Source: Ophiura sarsii (lineage: Eukaryota > Echinodermata > Ophiuroidea > Amphilepidida > Ophiuridae). From it: a stretch of DNA of 64,000 bases. The notes under the pieces were generated by a model that had not been told where the DNA came from, did not search any database, and worked only from the letters and a program-made list of their open reading frames with translations. The stretch lies in assembly GCA_035610835.1 (NCBI GenBank), contig CM069449.1, positions 44,040,768 through 44,104,767 of the forward strand, read 5' to 3'. Shown piece by piece: positions 12,115 to 23,787 of the stretch; within the stretch, counting starts at the first letter, position 1; every line of letters starts with the position of its first letter. Made by a program: the position numbers and the translations under genes.

Positions 12115-13214
12115 TATACAAGGTGTGTTTTTCGTAGAAAAAAACACATTCAAGATGGCTGGCAGGTAGAATATCAAATGTCATATTGTTTTGATTGATC
12201 TGAAAAGCTAGCATCAACCTTTATAACCGTTTGTTACATCTGATCACAAGGACTTTCAAAATGCATGGTGTGCCCTACAACCACTGTTATCAGAAAAAGC
12301 GTTAGAAGGTCGTTGGCCTTTGAACGCATGACAAAAGTTTAAAGCACTAATTTGCTCAACATAGTCTGTAGCGCCTATTGTCCACTGTTCCTAGGACCAA
12401 ATACTAGGGTCAATAACTCGGTATTGTTTTGATGCAGAGAAGTGTTTAATGTGTATACATCGGTGTGCACTCAAGCTGATCTCGTAGCAACCGGTCTGTG
12501 ATGGTTTGTGCTCAAAGCACCAAATTATGGTACTGTAATTTGAACAAAATAGTGCTCGGTGTGTTCCTAATGGTTTCTGACTTTTAACGGTTAAACAGTG
12601 CCATTTCAAATTGTCCACCTGATCACATTAATTTCAAGAAAACAGAAGTCAAAACATCGACATTCATTTTATTTTAAATAGGGTTTTTGTTACGCTTTAA
12701 CTATTTGACCCCAGAGATTGCATCAATGTTATGCAGTATGAAACGCACTATGCAGTTGGATAATGGAGCTAACTCAATCCGTGTTTTACATTGACATTTT
12801 ACATTTGTTGGTATCATTATATTGAGAAATATAATATAAATTCATATATTGATACAAATTTGAAAAGTCTTACTGACTAGTTCCTCTAATGAACCATTTC
12901 TTTTCTGTACGTTTCAATGCAAAACAAGGATTGAATTGGCTCAATTATTCCATTGCACAGTGGGCTTCTACTGCATGCTGGGATTACATTGAAGCAACCT
13001 CTGATTTGACCCTATATAGGTGGCACATCATATTCTGGATAATGTAAAAACAAGCATTTATGGCATCCCTGTGATGAGACAACAAGTTTGAGATATTTCA
13101 TTTTCAACGATTTGTTTTTGCCTGATTGGTATGCTTTTCATTTAAAGTTAACAGAAGAAATGTCCTGTATGGATGCCATCTGTGACTAGAACATCACCAA
13201 GAAAATGCTCACGG
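12115..13214. other. Intron without recognised features
   Basis: TGATCAC words near 12,240 and 12,620 may bound an old insertion. Otherwise I see nothing I can support. Confidence 0.35.
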
Positions 13215-13470
13215 CTACTCTGTTACTCATCAGAGAGAGGATCAGCCGATCAAACTGATCTAGAGAATACATCTGATTTAACGTTCGCACTTAACCACCT
13301 TTGATAAAATGAGAACAAAAATGTGAATCCATACCTGAACACCTCCGTTGATATTACATGTATGTTTTGCTAAACTCGATGACTGATGTGCACCCTGTGT
13401 GTAGTAACACTTACGTCCAAAAGCTGTCCAGTACCAAGGGCATGTAAACCCTAGCTTTGTAAAAGAAACG
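13215..13470. repeat. Segmental duplication around lectin exon 1 (right copy)
   Basis: This is the counterpart of 1,810-2,068. Just to the right is a short tandem of GAATCGCGATT words (13,488-13,525). Confidence 0.8.
13335..13450 (-). CDS. C-type lectin domain, first exon (main gene)
   Basis: Same boundaries, phases and length (116 nt) as 1,935-2,050. The translation is near-identical: CPWYWTAFGRKCYYTQGAHQ, then SSSLAKHTC and NGGVQ. The Trp that normally packs in the domain core is Ser here. It joins in frame (phase 0) to the exon at 9,613-9,790. Confidence 0.8.
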
Positions 13471-13644
13471 AAATAGGTTGAAATTAGAATCGCGAGATAA
13501 GAATCGCGATTGAATCGCGATTGAACTTTTTGCGGAATCATTGTACGCGTAGATATTGATAGCCTCCGTGGCAGATTGATTAAGGTCAATCCGGCAATAG
13601 GTCCATCCAACAACAAATTATTAATATTTCAAAATCAGTCTTAC

Positions 13645-13751
13645 CTTCAAATCAGCGTATGAATGTTCACAGGAGCACCAAAGGACGGTGCCAGATTAAC
13701 TAGAAATACTGAAAACCATAGAAACGCAAAGATGCCCCATGAAGTTCCCAT
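13645..13751 (-). CDS. Lectin signal-peptide exon (junction doubtful)
   Basis: The ATG opens MGTSWGIFAFLWFSVFLVNL followed by APSFGAP, a typical secretion signal. An excellent donor (AAG then GTAAGA) ends the exon, but a TGA lies in frame just before it, and the phase (2) does not match the phase-1 lectin exon. A weak upstream donor (TTTG then GTGCTC, exon end 13,679) would give phase 1 and a clean fusion to the lectin domain. So either the weak donor is used, a small exon is missing, or the exon has decayed. It is a clear relative of the exon at 39,271-39,381. Confidence 0.5.
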
Positions 13752-14024
13752 CTTTGCGTGTCCTTTTACCCTTTATACAGAAGATAAAATCACAGTGATC
13801 CGCTACCTTTGATTTCGACAAGTGGCTATCAAACTGTTGGTCAGGACAGGGCCTGATGGGGTCTATTACTGATTTATCTTTTATTGAGTCGCCGAAGGCT
13901 GACTATATAGTTTCGTTTTGCCATTTTAAGGGTGTTGCTCTAGCCAAATAGTTTAGCCCAATGACGCGAAATGAGGACAAGGCTAAATGTACATAGAAGT
14001 TGTACGGTAGAGCTCTGTTTCGAT

Positions 14025-14660
14025 TTCGAAACACACCCCGTTGCTGCGTCGCGCAAAATATAGAGTTATAGATACTTGTGAGAATAAATAATTACATTTA
14101 TAGGTAAAATATAGGTGTCTAATTATCCCGAAGTTTGGTCGAGATTCAAACCATCCAGGAAAGTGGTGTAATCGATGGTTCAATTGTGATTTTGTACGAT
14201 TTTTTTTAGGAGAAAATGCGTAACGAGTCGGTCCTGTGAATATTCTAGAAGACACCTACAAGGTCGGTTAACGCAAAATATCGAGTTACGGGTGTTTGTT
14301 AGACTAAATAATGCTATATGTAGGTGGAGTATAGATTTCTCATTTGTTGGAGTATTTTTTCGACATTCAATTCATCCAGGAAAGTATTGTAATCGATGGT
14401 CCAATTGTGAATTTGTAGCATGTTTTTGAGCAGAAACTGCGTAACAGCCATTTTGTTTCTATTTCCAAAAGCATCAATAATTAGGGACTCCTCATGCGTC
14501 GTCCAAAATATCGAAAAATACGCCCATGTTAGAATAAACTATGGTATATGTAGGTAAATTGTAGGGTTCTTAAGAACTGGCTCTGTTGTCGAAATTCAAT
14601 TCATCCAGGAAAGGTGACAATCGATGGTATTTGTAGCATGTGTTTGTGGATAAAATGGCG
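14025..14660. repeat. Three diverged tandem units of ~225 bp
   Basis: The marker words CAAAATAT, ATCCAGGAAAG and AATCGATGGT recur at about 14,050, 14,272 and 14,499 and following. There is no coding content. Positions 13,752-14,024 show nothing. Confidence 0.65.
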
Positions 14661-16233
14661 TAAAATGGCATGTTACAATATATTGGGCTGTTTACGTGCG
14701 GGAAATATTGCAACGGCTAGCACACACAGGCCGATGTGTCACTGTACATTACCGAGATTGAAGCCTCTGAGTGTGATAGCGCCCTCTATTTGCGAGTTAC
14801 CTCACGCGTTTCATGTGCCCTTTGCCCCTTTCGTGTTGTCAATGATAGCGTTGTCAAGATAGCGCCCTCCTTTTACAAGTCACATTTTGCGTACCCACGC
14901 ACATAGATGCCCATCCCTGGTGGACTTTAAATCGGAAACGATGCGTATCAGTCTAATTAGTCTCAGTTCGCCTAAAATAAATATCGTCAATTCCTTCGTT
15001 TTCGAGTAATTTTCAACAGGCAGATTTATTCCTGGATTGCGAGCGTAACTGAAACTGTGAATGGCCGGGGAAACGGTAAGTGTTTGTCTTTTAATAACTT
15101 TCATGACTTTATTATAACTTGAATTGAAGTTGAAGTTGAAAATGTGTAAAATTAATATGATAAAATAAGCTTTTTTATTTATTTAGTTTAAGTTTTGGTT
15201 GCGATTGACATTTGACATGTTGAATTGAATAGGGCTTGATAAAGTGTAGCTCTGAATCCTAGCTCTATCTCATCTAGACTTATTATAGTAGTGATGGTCA
15301 ATAATCATGAAATTAATAACGGGTGATTGCGATTTTTGGATGATATCTCTTTTCATTACAATTTACAATGTTTTGTTAACTTTTTTAGTAGTGATCAACA
15401 GCCTAAAAAAGGGCATTCAAATTCAATCCAGTATTAAAAGTAGGCCTATTTCTTGGAATAAGTAAAAATATCAGTGACATGACAGTGACTGAGGTTGATG
15501 AGATATATAAACCAAGATATACAGGCTATATCTTGCTAGCTAGACGTCCCGTACGAAAATTAAAAGACTGACATGATTGTATTATTTATTTTTTATGCAT
15601 TAAAATTGTTAAATTAATCAATTGCAAGCCCGGGACTAGCGGGGACTATATAAATCATAACAATGAATTTTATTCCAGTCACGCCAGCGTTCATCCAAAT
15701 GTTGAATTTGCAGCATGAAGAGCCTTGACAACCACGCCACAACGCGATCATACGTGACATGAATAAACATGAACTTACATAATTGTCCAATCATGCAGCG
15801 TGGGGCATGGGGTCTTGTTGATTGGGGCCGCGATCGGACAATTACCTAGATTTGTTTACAAGTACGTCACATCTTCCGGTTTTACTGCGCCCTTGTCACA
15901 CGATTGACACGGTCACACACAGTCAATACGTACGCCCTGGCAGTCGCATGGGACACTGAAGAAAAGTATACGATTTGATCAAGAATTCTTTGTTTTGATA
16001 TACATTTGTAGGACCGGGTCGTACAAATTGCAAATATGACGTCCCGGGACATTCATGTACGGACGGTCCTTGCAGAGCAAGGCACCAGTCCCGGCCAGGA
16101 CAAAGTGTATGCCCCGGCTCACAGTCTGTGGGTCGGTTTATAATTTCTTTCTGCAAACATAACGGGATGGATTTCTACTTGTTCCCTATGTGTTATTTAG
16201 GCTTATTCCATCAATTCAAGCACATCACTTGCT
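14661..16233. other. Intergenic, no supported gene
   Basis: Apart from a GC-richer, cysteine-codon-rich stretch at 16,020-16,160 on the minus strand, which has a weak relative at 17,500-17,640, I see nothing here. Confidence 0.35.
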
Positions 16234-16671
16234 CAGGGATGGAACTTCAGATTTTTTCAACTAGCCAGTCGGGCAGGTAACTCACAGAATCTACCTGCCC
16301 GACAAAAATTCTACCAGCCCAAGGTTTTTTCATAACATTTTGCAGCAAACAATGCAATACTACTTTCAAACTACATTTACATGTTTTTGTCTTTATTGTA
16401 CGATGTTCCATTGTAAACCTAGCCCGTAACAGCTCCTCGTATTCATCATGTTCATCAATCCAATACTCTCTTTAATCTCCTATCAACCTGATCTCCACTA
16501 TCATCATGACACACGATCATCTGATGATGAAATTACCCTGAACTGTTACTTATACACTTTGAGCTTCAAAAATGTTACCTGCCAGTCGGACGGGTACCTT
16601 TTGAATCTTCACCCGCTCGACACGAAAGTTACCCGCTATGGGCGGGTGGACGGGTCTTATTTCCATCCCTG
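16234..16671. mobile_element. hAT-type MITE, 438 bp
   Basis: The tips CAGGGATGGAA and TTCCATCCCTG are inverted, and the perfect 8-bp duplication CACTTGCT lies on both sides (16,226-16,233 and 16,672-16,679). CAGGG tips and 8-bp duplications are hAT hallmarks. It is non-coding. Confidence 0.85.
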
Positions 16672-16878
16672 CACTTGCTCTAGTAGCTTAAATTTATATC
16701 ATGTATCTACAATGTATACGTCCGGGGTGGGGTGTACATTTGTGTAGGTCTACCCTAGCGTACGCCCCGGCTGCAAATGTATTAAACGTAAAGAACATTT
16801 GGCCAAACACTGTATACTAAGCAAAAAATCACGTATAAAGTGGGGAAGACTTCAAATATAAATCCAAATCAGCACATA

Positions 16879-17302
16879 AGGCCAAATAAAATTTAAAAAA
16901 GTTTCTCGTCCCCGCCCGCTTCCTTTTTGCCGGCCGGCTCCTTTTTTATTTTAAAAAGTTGGTTTTTTTAACCCCCAAAACACTTTTTAACCACAAAAGG
17001 TATCGTTTTTTTCAATGTTAAGTCAAATAAATGTATAAACACATGTAGGCCCTATTTTGTTTTTCCTTTTGTTTTCAACAAAGTTGTAGCCAATACAAGT
17101 CTGAAAACGGTGTTAGAAAAGGTGGCTGTCATTTAAGAAACAACAGCAACTGGAAAAAAGGTCGAAAGCGGATTTTTTTTATTTTTTAAAAATCAGTCCG
17201 CCATTTTGGATCCGCTATTTTGAGGAAAAAAAGAAAACAAAAAAGGGGCCTCCTTCCTTGTTTAAAAAAGCCCGGACGAGAAACTGGTTTTTTTATTTGG
17301 CC
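16879..17302. mobile_element. TA-flanked MITE with GGCCAAATAAA ends
   Basis: AGGCCAAATAAA on the left is matched by TTTATTTGGCC on the right, and the inverted arms also share AGTTTCTCGTCC. TA lies on both sides. It is non-coding and probably Tc1/mariner-related. Confidence 0.6.
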
Positions 17303-17679
17303 TATCACAGTTGAAACAGGACAAACAGATGACAACTGCAGAGACAATGTGGCAGGCATTCTGTCAGAGCAGGAGCAACTAGGCCTATACAAATACAATG
17401 GACATGTATGATGTATCGGTCTCATCATGTACATGTATGTCTATACTATATACTATACGCTTTTATATTCCGTCAATGTATCAAATGTTGTAAATGGTAA
17501 CTAATATCGCGCCCCGGCTAGGGGGACACAGTTTGTACGTCCTGTACACTCCCACGCATAGCCGGGCACCGGTATATTAGCGATGTACATTCGCCATGTC
17601 CCAGGTCCCCAAGAGCCGGGCTTACAACAAGTGCATTTTAACAATATTTTATTTTTTTATGTTCACTTTTACAAGGATT

Positions 17680-17716
<37 letters not shown>

Positions 17717-18297
17717 GTTTAAAAAATCGCATTCCACATTAGGGTTTTGAAAAAAACCTGAAGAGCTTTGAGACAACATATTGTTTTTAAATTATAGCCT
17801 TACGGGACGTGTAGCAAGACAGCACCGGCGTCAGGAATAGCACTGGATCAAAAATGTGAGAAGTCCCATGACATTTTTAGGACCCCGTAGGATTTCAAAA
17901 AAACAAATTTAAGGGGTCCCGAAGTTTAGGTATTTGAACAATTTACTTTTTTATGGACATGGACAGTTTTGATGAATTTATATTGTGAGCAAAGGATTGA
18001 TGTAATTTACAGAATTTCTTAAGGTTTCCATTTCCATTCATCGTCAAATTTAATTTTAATGGGTCCCTTCAATTTTGATCGGGACCCGCAAGTCTTTCCT
18101 ATTTGAAACCTGATGCGTCACTATAAGAAAGTGAGAGGTCTAGGACGCGCAGACGCGTCAGAATGCGACCCCTGACCGGGGTACATATTATTTGATCATT
18201 AAACATGAATCATGATAATCTGAAGCAAAATTTTGACTAATTTTATTCAGAAAGGTTGAAAAATATTGATAGATGAAACACCGCCTACATGTAGATG
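17303..18297. other. Intergenic, poly-T run
   Basis: It contains a run of about 30 T near 17,683-17,711. No gene or element boundary was recognised. Confidence 0.4.
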
Positions 18298-19055
18298 TAG
18301 ACAGTCGGTGTCGTAAATTTACTGTAGCAGGAACAAATAGAGGGATCCTACAAAAATGTAATTCAAGACAGCTATGTTAGAAATAGAATACTTTTGAGAT
18401 ATTCAACCAAGACACTCATTCTTAGCAAATAGTTTGACTAATTTTATTCAGAAAAGTGAAAAAATGTAAAAAATGAAAAAATGTTGATTGAAATATCGGA
18501 CGTCCACTAGTTTAGTTACAGTAACAGGTTACTCAGTACTTTGAATCAGTAGTTTGATAAAGGTCGAGTGTTAATGACATGAAATTTCACAGGTCCTCTT
18601 ATTTACTAGGATTAACGCCAAGTCAGATTCTTTTATTTCATACATAGCTCTCAGCACAGGCGTTGCATCCAAAGGTTAGACAGTCGGTGTCGTAAATTTA
18701 CTGTAGCAGGAACAAATAGAGGGATCCTACAAAAATGTAATTCAAGACAGCTATGTTAGAAATAGAATACTTTTGAGATATTCAACCAAGACACTCATTC
18801 TTAGCAAATAGTTTGACTAATTTTATTCAGAAAAGTGAAAAAATGTAAAAAATGAAAAAATGTTGATTGAAATATCGGACGTCCACTAGTTAGTTACAGT
18901 AACAGGTTACTCAGTACTTTGAATCAGTAGTTTGATAAAGGTCGAGTGTTAATGACATGAAATTTCACAGGTCCTCTTATTTACTAGGATTAACGCCAAG
19001 TCAGATTCTTTTATTTCATACATAGCTCTCAGCACAGGCGTTGCATCCAAAGGTT
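18298..19055. repeat. Near-perfect tandem duplication, 379-bp unit
   Basis: 18,298-18,676 is followed directly by 18,677-19,055. By eye the only difference is one missing T in the second copy (CACTAGTTTAGTT against CACTAGTTAGTT). The duplication is therefore very recent, or is kept uniform by gene conversion. It is non-coding. Confidence 0.9.
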
Positions 19056-19508
19056 AAACATGGCCTTGTCTAAACTACGAAAACTAACATGTTACAGTTG
19101 GCTTCATAAAATTAGTAATTCATAATTATATACTACAATGTAGTGGGAATAAGGCGATCAAAATTCAAGTCAGCTTTCTTGGAATTTGAAATAGGTTGAG
19201 CTATTTTACACATGATATCTTAAGCAAAAGTTTGACTAATTTTATTTAGAAAATTGGACAATATTGATGAAAAGTATCTGATGGGCAATTCCACGGTAAC
19301 AGCACGACGGTTTGGAAGATATTTTCACACTTCATATGCAAATAACATACACACTTGAATTATTCAGAACATTTTTTATTGCACTAGTACAACCTACACA
19401 TAGAAGAAAAAAAAGAAGAAAAAAAAAATCATTCACATTTATGAAATATGAATATTAATGAGTGCGGTAACCGTAACAGCGTGGTGACGCTAAAATAAAA
19501 AGGACATA

Positions 19509-20083
19509 GGGGTCATTCCGTGTCAAATCAACCAATTTTCTAAAAAGTTCCCAGGTGACCCTCTCAGATTTTGATGAAACTTCATCAGATTAATGGTCTA
19601 TGGCAAAAATTAACACATATGCAAAAAAGTAAAATCATACTCATGTCGTTTTTCCAGATATGGCCCGTTGAAATATGGTCAAGAACGTGTTTTCTCGCGT
19701 TCAAGATTCGCGGAAAGTCATATTTGTAATATCGTTCGACTTTGGAAGCTTATATTTCAGTCTTCGTACTAGGTAGAAAGCTGAAAGTTGGTATTCTAAC
19801 TTACTTTTGGCCATATTTCAAGAATCTGACCTCAAATCAACTGTATCTCCTTTACTTTTATGATATTGCCCCCCAAAGTAGCCACTTCATTCAGCCGGAA
19901 GTGTTTTTTGGGATTTTGGGGGTCATGCTGTGACCCCATGGGGGGTAATCTAGGGTCACATGTCTATAGCCACAAGCAAGTATAAACTCATCAATGTATT
20001 TATAAAAAAAATGGCATGGCTCCAAAGTTGGGTCCAGGTGAAAAAATGTCGAACCACTGGTTGATTTGACATGGAATGACCCA
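19509..20083. mobile_element. TA-flanked MITE, ~575 bp
   Basis: The tips GGGGTCATTCCGTGTCAAAT and its near-complement at 20,055-20,083 are flanked by TA. The inner arms share TCAACCA. It is non-coding. Confidence 0.75.
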
Positions 20084-20112
20084 TAGGTATTTTTCTCATA
20101 ATGAATGGTTAA

Positions 20113-20477
20113 AGGTAGATGACCCGATCACATTTCCGATTTTCAACTTGAAGTTTTCTATTCTACATGAAAGGTCATCCTTAAAAAAGTCGTGTTCCAA
20201 AGTTTGAGTTGCATAGCTCTAATGTTTCTTATTTTAGACGCACAAGATGCTGTGAACTGTACCCATTGATGAGTTGTACACAAACTATATCGGTGGTTAC
20301 CACCATTCGCGGTAATTCGACGTTATTTCATCGATTTCTCCGTAATTATACCGATTTAGGCCATCAAATTTCAGTATGATGATGATAAGAAAAATACGAG
20401 CTTTCATATGATATGAAAATCTCCGTATGTTTGAAATAATTCTGTGTTACGAAAATGTGATCGGGTCATAGCTACCT
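20113..20477. mobile_element. TTAA MITE, 365 bp
   Basis: The tips AGGTAGATGACCCGATCACA and TGTGATCGGGTCATAGCTAC, ending in CT, are inverted, with TTAA on both sides. It is non-coding. Confidence 0.75.
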
Positions 20478-20641
20478 TTAAAGCTCTGTGAACTTTTTTT
20501 TTTTTTAAGTTTCAATAAGAAAGTCAGCTATAACTTACCTAGTGTATAAAAAAGAAAATATCTTATGATTTTAAATATATATGATACAATAAACAAATTT
20601 GCATACGGTAACAGCGTGACCAAAGGCTGACCCTATTATAT

Positions 20642-21343
20642 CAGGGTTCCCAGCCACTCAGGGAAATCAGGGAAAATCAAAATAACTTTTTCCAGACAGG
20701 GAAAACTCAGGGAATTTAAAAAAAAAGACAGACACTCAGGGAAAACTCAGGGAATTTGATGGCTCAAGTGGGTAATTATTTTGGTATTTTTCTGTCTAAG
20801 TTGTATCCATTGACTGACTGGCTATGGTGGCTTTTTTGTGTGCATATGTAGTGTGACCTAACACATTTCCAGGCAATGAATAGGTGTAAAGTTGAAAAAT
20901 TTCGCGCGCTACGCGTGCATTTCTTGGCTCACAAAAGTCTTGTTGGTTCATTTTCATTTCTCACCCCCCAATATGAATAGCCTACCTATGTCACGGCTAT
21001 TCAAACTTAACAACATGGTTTCAGGAACGTTTTCTGGATTATTTAGGGGGAAAAACTAGAAATTTTGGCTATATGTTAACCCTAACCCCGGTTTAGGATT
21101 TTTTACCGGGATCACAATTTTCGAGGAAAAAACACCAACTAAATCTCCAGGAACCTGCCGGGATTCGATCCAGGGACCCTCCGTTCTCAAGCCTCACCTT
21201 CCCACCACTAAGCCACGGTCCTCAGCTACACATTCGTGCAGTACTGTATACTGCACTCATTATAGATCGGTTGACTACGTCATTGAAAACCGACGGCGCG
21301 TGCGTTTGGAGAGGGACTTTGGATTAGCATTTTTTAGCACTCA

Positions 21344-21377
<34 letters not shown>

Positions 21378-21521
21378 GGGTTAATAACCAACCCACATAA
21401 TTATTGCCTTCCCAACTTCCGATAAAGTGAAAATATTTTCTCAGGGAATAATATAAATTTGTCAGGGAAAAATCAGGGAAAACTCAGGGAATTTTGGTCT
21501 TGTGAAATGCTGGGAACCCTG
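20642..21521. mobile_element. hAT-like element with CAGGGAAA repeats
   Basis: The tips CAGGGTTCCCAGC and GCTGGGAACCCTG are inverted, with many CAGGGAAAA/CTCAGGGAA words just inside both ends, as in hAT subterminal repeats. The flanking 8-mers do not match, so the target duplication is lost or the element is chimeric. It is interrupted by 21,080-21,380. Confidence 0.7.
21080..21380. mobile_element. TTAA element (copy 1) with tRNA-like core and poly-G
   Basis: TTAA flanks the tips CCCTAACCCC and GGGGTTAGGG. The minus strand holds a tRNA-like B box (GGATCGAATCCCGG) with an A-box-like TTAGTGGTGGG. A 31-base G run abuts the right tip. It closely matches 25,311-25,601. This is piggyBac-like by target and tip. 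Confidence 0.75.
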
Positions 21522-21960
21522 TATGCAAAAAGATCAAACATTGACGATATATGATCTCCAAAACCTAAACATAGTGATTGTTGATTTTAATTAAATTAAA
21601 TCACATTATAGTGTTCTTTGTTAGTTTAAAATAGATAAAATACCATATTAAATACAATATTAAGTTAATCAAATTATCCAATTAAAACACATTTAACTTA
21701 AAAATTGTATTGGAACTCACTGTATAATTAAATGAGGGTCACACTGTTACCGTCACGCTGTTACCAAAAAAGTAACAGCGTGACATATTGCTAATTGAAA
21801 TAATTAATTAACAAAAAGTAGTACTGCATTTTGAAGCATGTACATGTAAGTTATAGGTCTATGGGAGTGTGATTTGCATTGCAAGTATTATTTAATTTGT
21901 ATATATATGCAAAAAATGTAAAAAACCTTAAAACATTCATTTTTTCGGTAACAGCGTGAC

Positions 21961-23787
21961 ATTTTGGTGAAATCTTAATAAAAATTGATCGTTGAGTCGC
22001 AACGCAGAGTGTTTTTTTTTTTTTTTTTTAATTTAAAGAATAATATAAGTATGTAACTTGTAAGAGCTCACAACTGATAAAATAATTTTAAAGTGATTAT
22101 TTTCAGTTTATAAATATGAATAGCATATATATATAACTAACAGATTTTACAACAAAATTAATAAAATTAGTAGATTATGCTAATTAAAACAGGGGGGAAA
22201 ACACGAAATATGTAAAAAAAATGAAAATAAAGTTCATATCTGGAAAATTTAGACTTTTAGTTTTAATTTGATACTATGTTAGGATATGAATAACTTGAAA
22301 ATTAGTGGTCATGTCCACCTTTGCAGGGAATTGCCCTGATGCTGATGCTTTAATTTCATAGCTCTGAGACAGCTATCATCATGATTCATAGCCAGGGTTG
22401 TAGCTAGCCACATTTTAGTGCCTGCTAAAATCTCACACATTTATCGCCACTCTCTGGCATTCTGAACATTTTGTGGTATTTGATGTACATGTGGTTAAAA
22501 AAATACTTTGAACTTTGGTCAACTTTTTTTTGAATTACCCGGTATAGGTCTTCTTATCAAATATTTTGTTGTGCCATCTTTCTTTTTAATTTGTATTTGT
22601 GGTTCATCTTACTTTTATTCCCAAGAAACAATGTTTGGCATGTAAACGACGTAAAGCGGAGACCAAAGCTACATTGTACATTATTCAAATTCTGAAAGAA
22701 GTGTTTTATTCAGTACTCAATGGACTCATACCCTACTCAAGCTATAAAATGATGTTGAATTAAGAACTAATTGAGTTCATGAAAAACTCTCAAATTAATC
22801 ACAAAGTCTGTTTCGCATATTTGGGAAATACATACATGCGATGCAATTTTAAATGCGGATATCTAATTTTGTTATTTTGTTAATTTTTTGCCCACTTTCT
22901 TTTGTTGGTTTTTAGTTGCTCTTTCAGAAAAAATTTGGTCATCAATTTTTTCAGACAAGTATGAAAAGAAATCCCACACTTGGGCTCATATATATGTGAG
23001 ACAGGTTTTTTTCTTCTTTTTATTTTTTTAAAATTCCAGCACCCTATTATTGAAAATTAAATGCGCCGAAAAGAAACAAATTTGGCACATGTATCGCTTC
23101 AGGATTGGCCCCACTTTCACTAAGCCATTGATACATTCTTATATTAGTCTTGCCTTTTTATTTGTAATCCTTGTTTACAGATCGTGATGAGATTAGTATA
23201 ATAGGAATGGTACTTTTATCTACTACATGTAACTTGTTTGACTGTGATTCAGTGCCTGCATATGTGATGGTGGTATACCTTCAACATCTCTTGGCTTGCA
23301 TTATGTGGATTCATCTGAAGGTATGTTTGTTTCCATTACACATGGTTCACTATGAAGGTGTGCCCACTGTACATTGTCAGGGTGCTGGGATGTTAATGCT
23401 GGCCCCATTTATGACTATACTCTATTTCTCTCCTTCTGGACAGTGACGTAACTTTACAGGCCCAGCATTTCACTACAAATTATGAAGGTGTACTTTTGGA
23501 CATTGGTACTATTGGGTGTGCTTTTGAAGTTCCTCAAAACTGCACTTACCTCAAAATGCCTTTCAGAAGTCAAAATAAGCCAATTATGTAGGCTTTCTAT
23601 CATCAAACCTACTCGCCACTATATTTTTCAAGGTAAAAACGTACGAGGTGAATGCCGGGCCCCAATGATCATAACTATACTATATTTCTCTTCCTCTGGA
23701 CAGTGACATAACTTTACAGGCCCAACATTCTACTTACACATTTTCTATTATTTCTACACATATGGGTATGTCAATACCTCCAGTGAG
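21961..23787. other. Intergenic; contains a repeated 70-bp block
   Basis: The sequence around TTCTGGACAGTGACGTAACT at 23,401-23,475 recurs at 23,661-23,732, and more loosely near 59,395. The open frames over it look repeat-derived. A lone hAT-like end (CAGGGTTGTAGCTAGCCAC) lies near 22,392. Confidence 0.5.

Larger units (their letters stand above)
3759..13751 (-). other. Gene span: secreted C-type lectin with Thr-rich tail
   Basis: Proposed minus-strand gene with exons 13,645-13,751 (signal peptide), 13,335-13,450, 9,613-9,790 and 8,870-9,034 (one C-type lectin domain), then 7,662-7,760 and 3,759-3,841 (Thr-rich tail and stop). From the first lectin exon onward the phases are 1-0, 0-1, 1-1, 1-1, 1-stop, and all junctions stay open. 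The domain has an EPN-type motif (GEPNGG), which in the family goes with mannose-type calcium-dependent sugar binding. Two extra cysteines (YWLRCKD and QWKCEG) replace the usual WIGL and WxW surroundings. The protein would be secreted, about 240 aa. The uncertain part is the signal-peptide junction (see that exon). The alternative is a decaying duplicate. Confidence 0.65.
19293..21960. mobile_element. Element with scattered GGTAACAGCGTGAC motifs and nested insertions
   Basis: GGTAACAGCGTGAC, or its core GTAACAGCGTGAC, occurs in exact form at 20,607, 21,752 (inverted), 21,772 and 21,947. Degenerate forms are near 19,293, 19,472 and 21,739. At least four other elements are inserted between these motifs (19,509, 20,113, 20,642 and 21,080). 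The outer ends were not defined. No coding region survives. Confidence 0.5.

Noticed and set aside
17220..17434. Short frames on both strands near 17.3 kb
   Set aside because: They begin inside the GGCCAAATAAA MITE and have no family motif.
20634..21529. 8-bp target duplication for the hAT-like element at 20,642
   Set aside because: Flanks TATTATAT and TATGCAAA do not match; only the inverted tips are supported.
23171..23706. Two plus-strand frames of 91 and 74 codons upstream of the small gene
   Set aside because: Both end in the same repeated block (ILYFSPSGQ and ILYFSSSGQ), so they reflect a duplicated repeat; no phase-compatible splice to 24,427 was seen.
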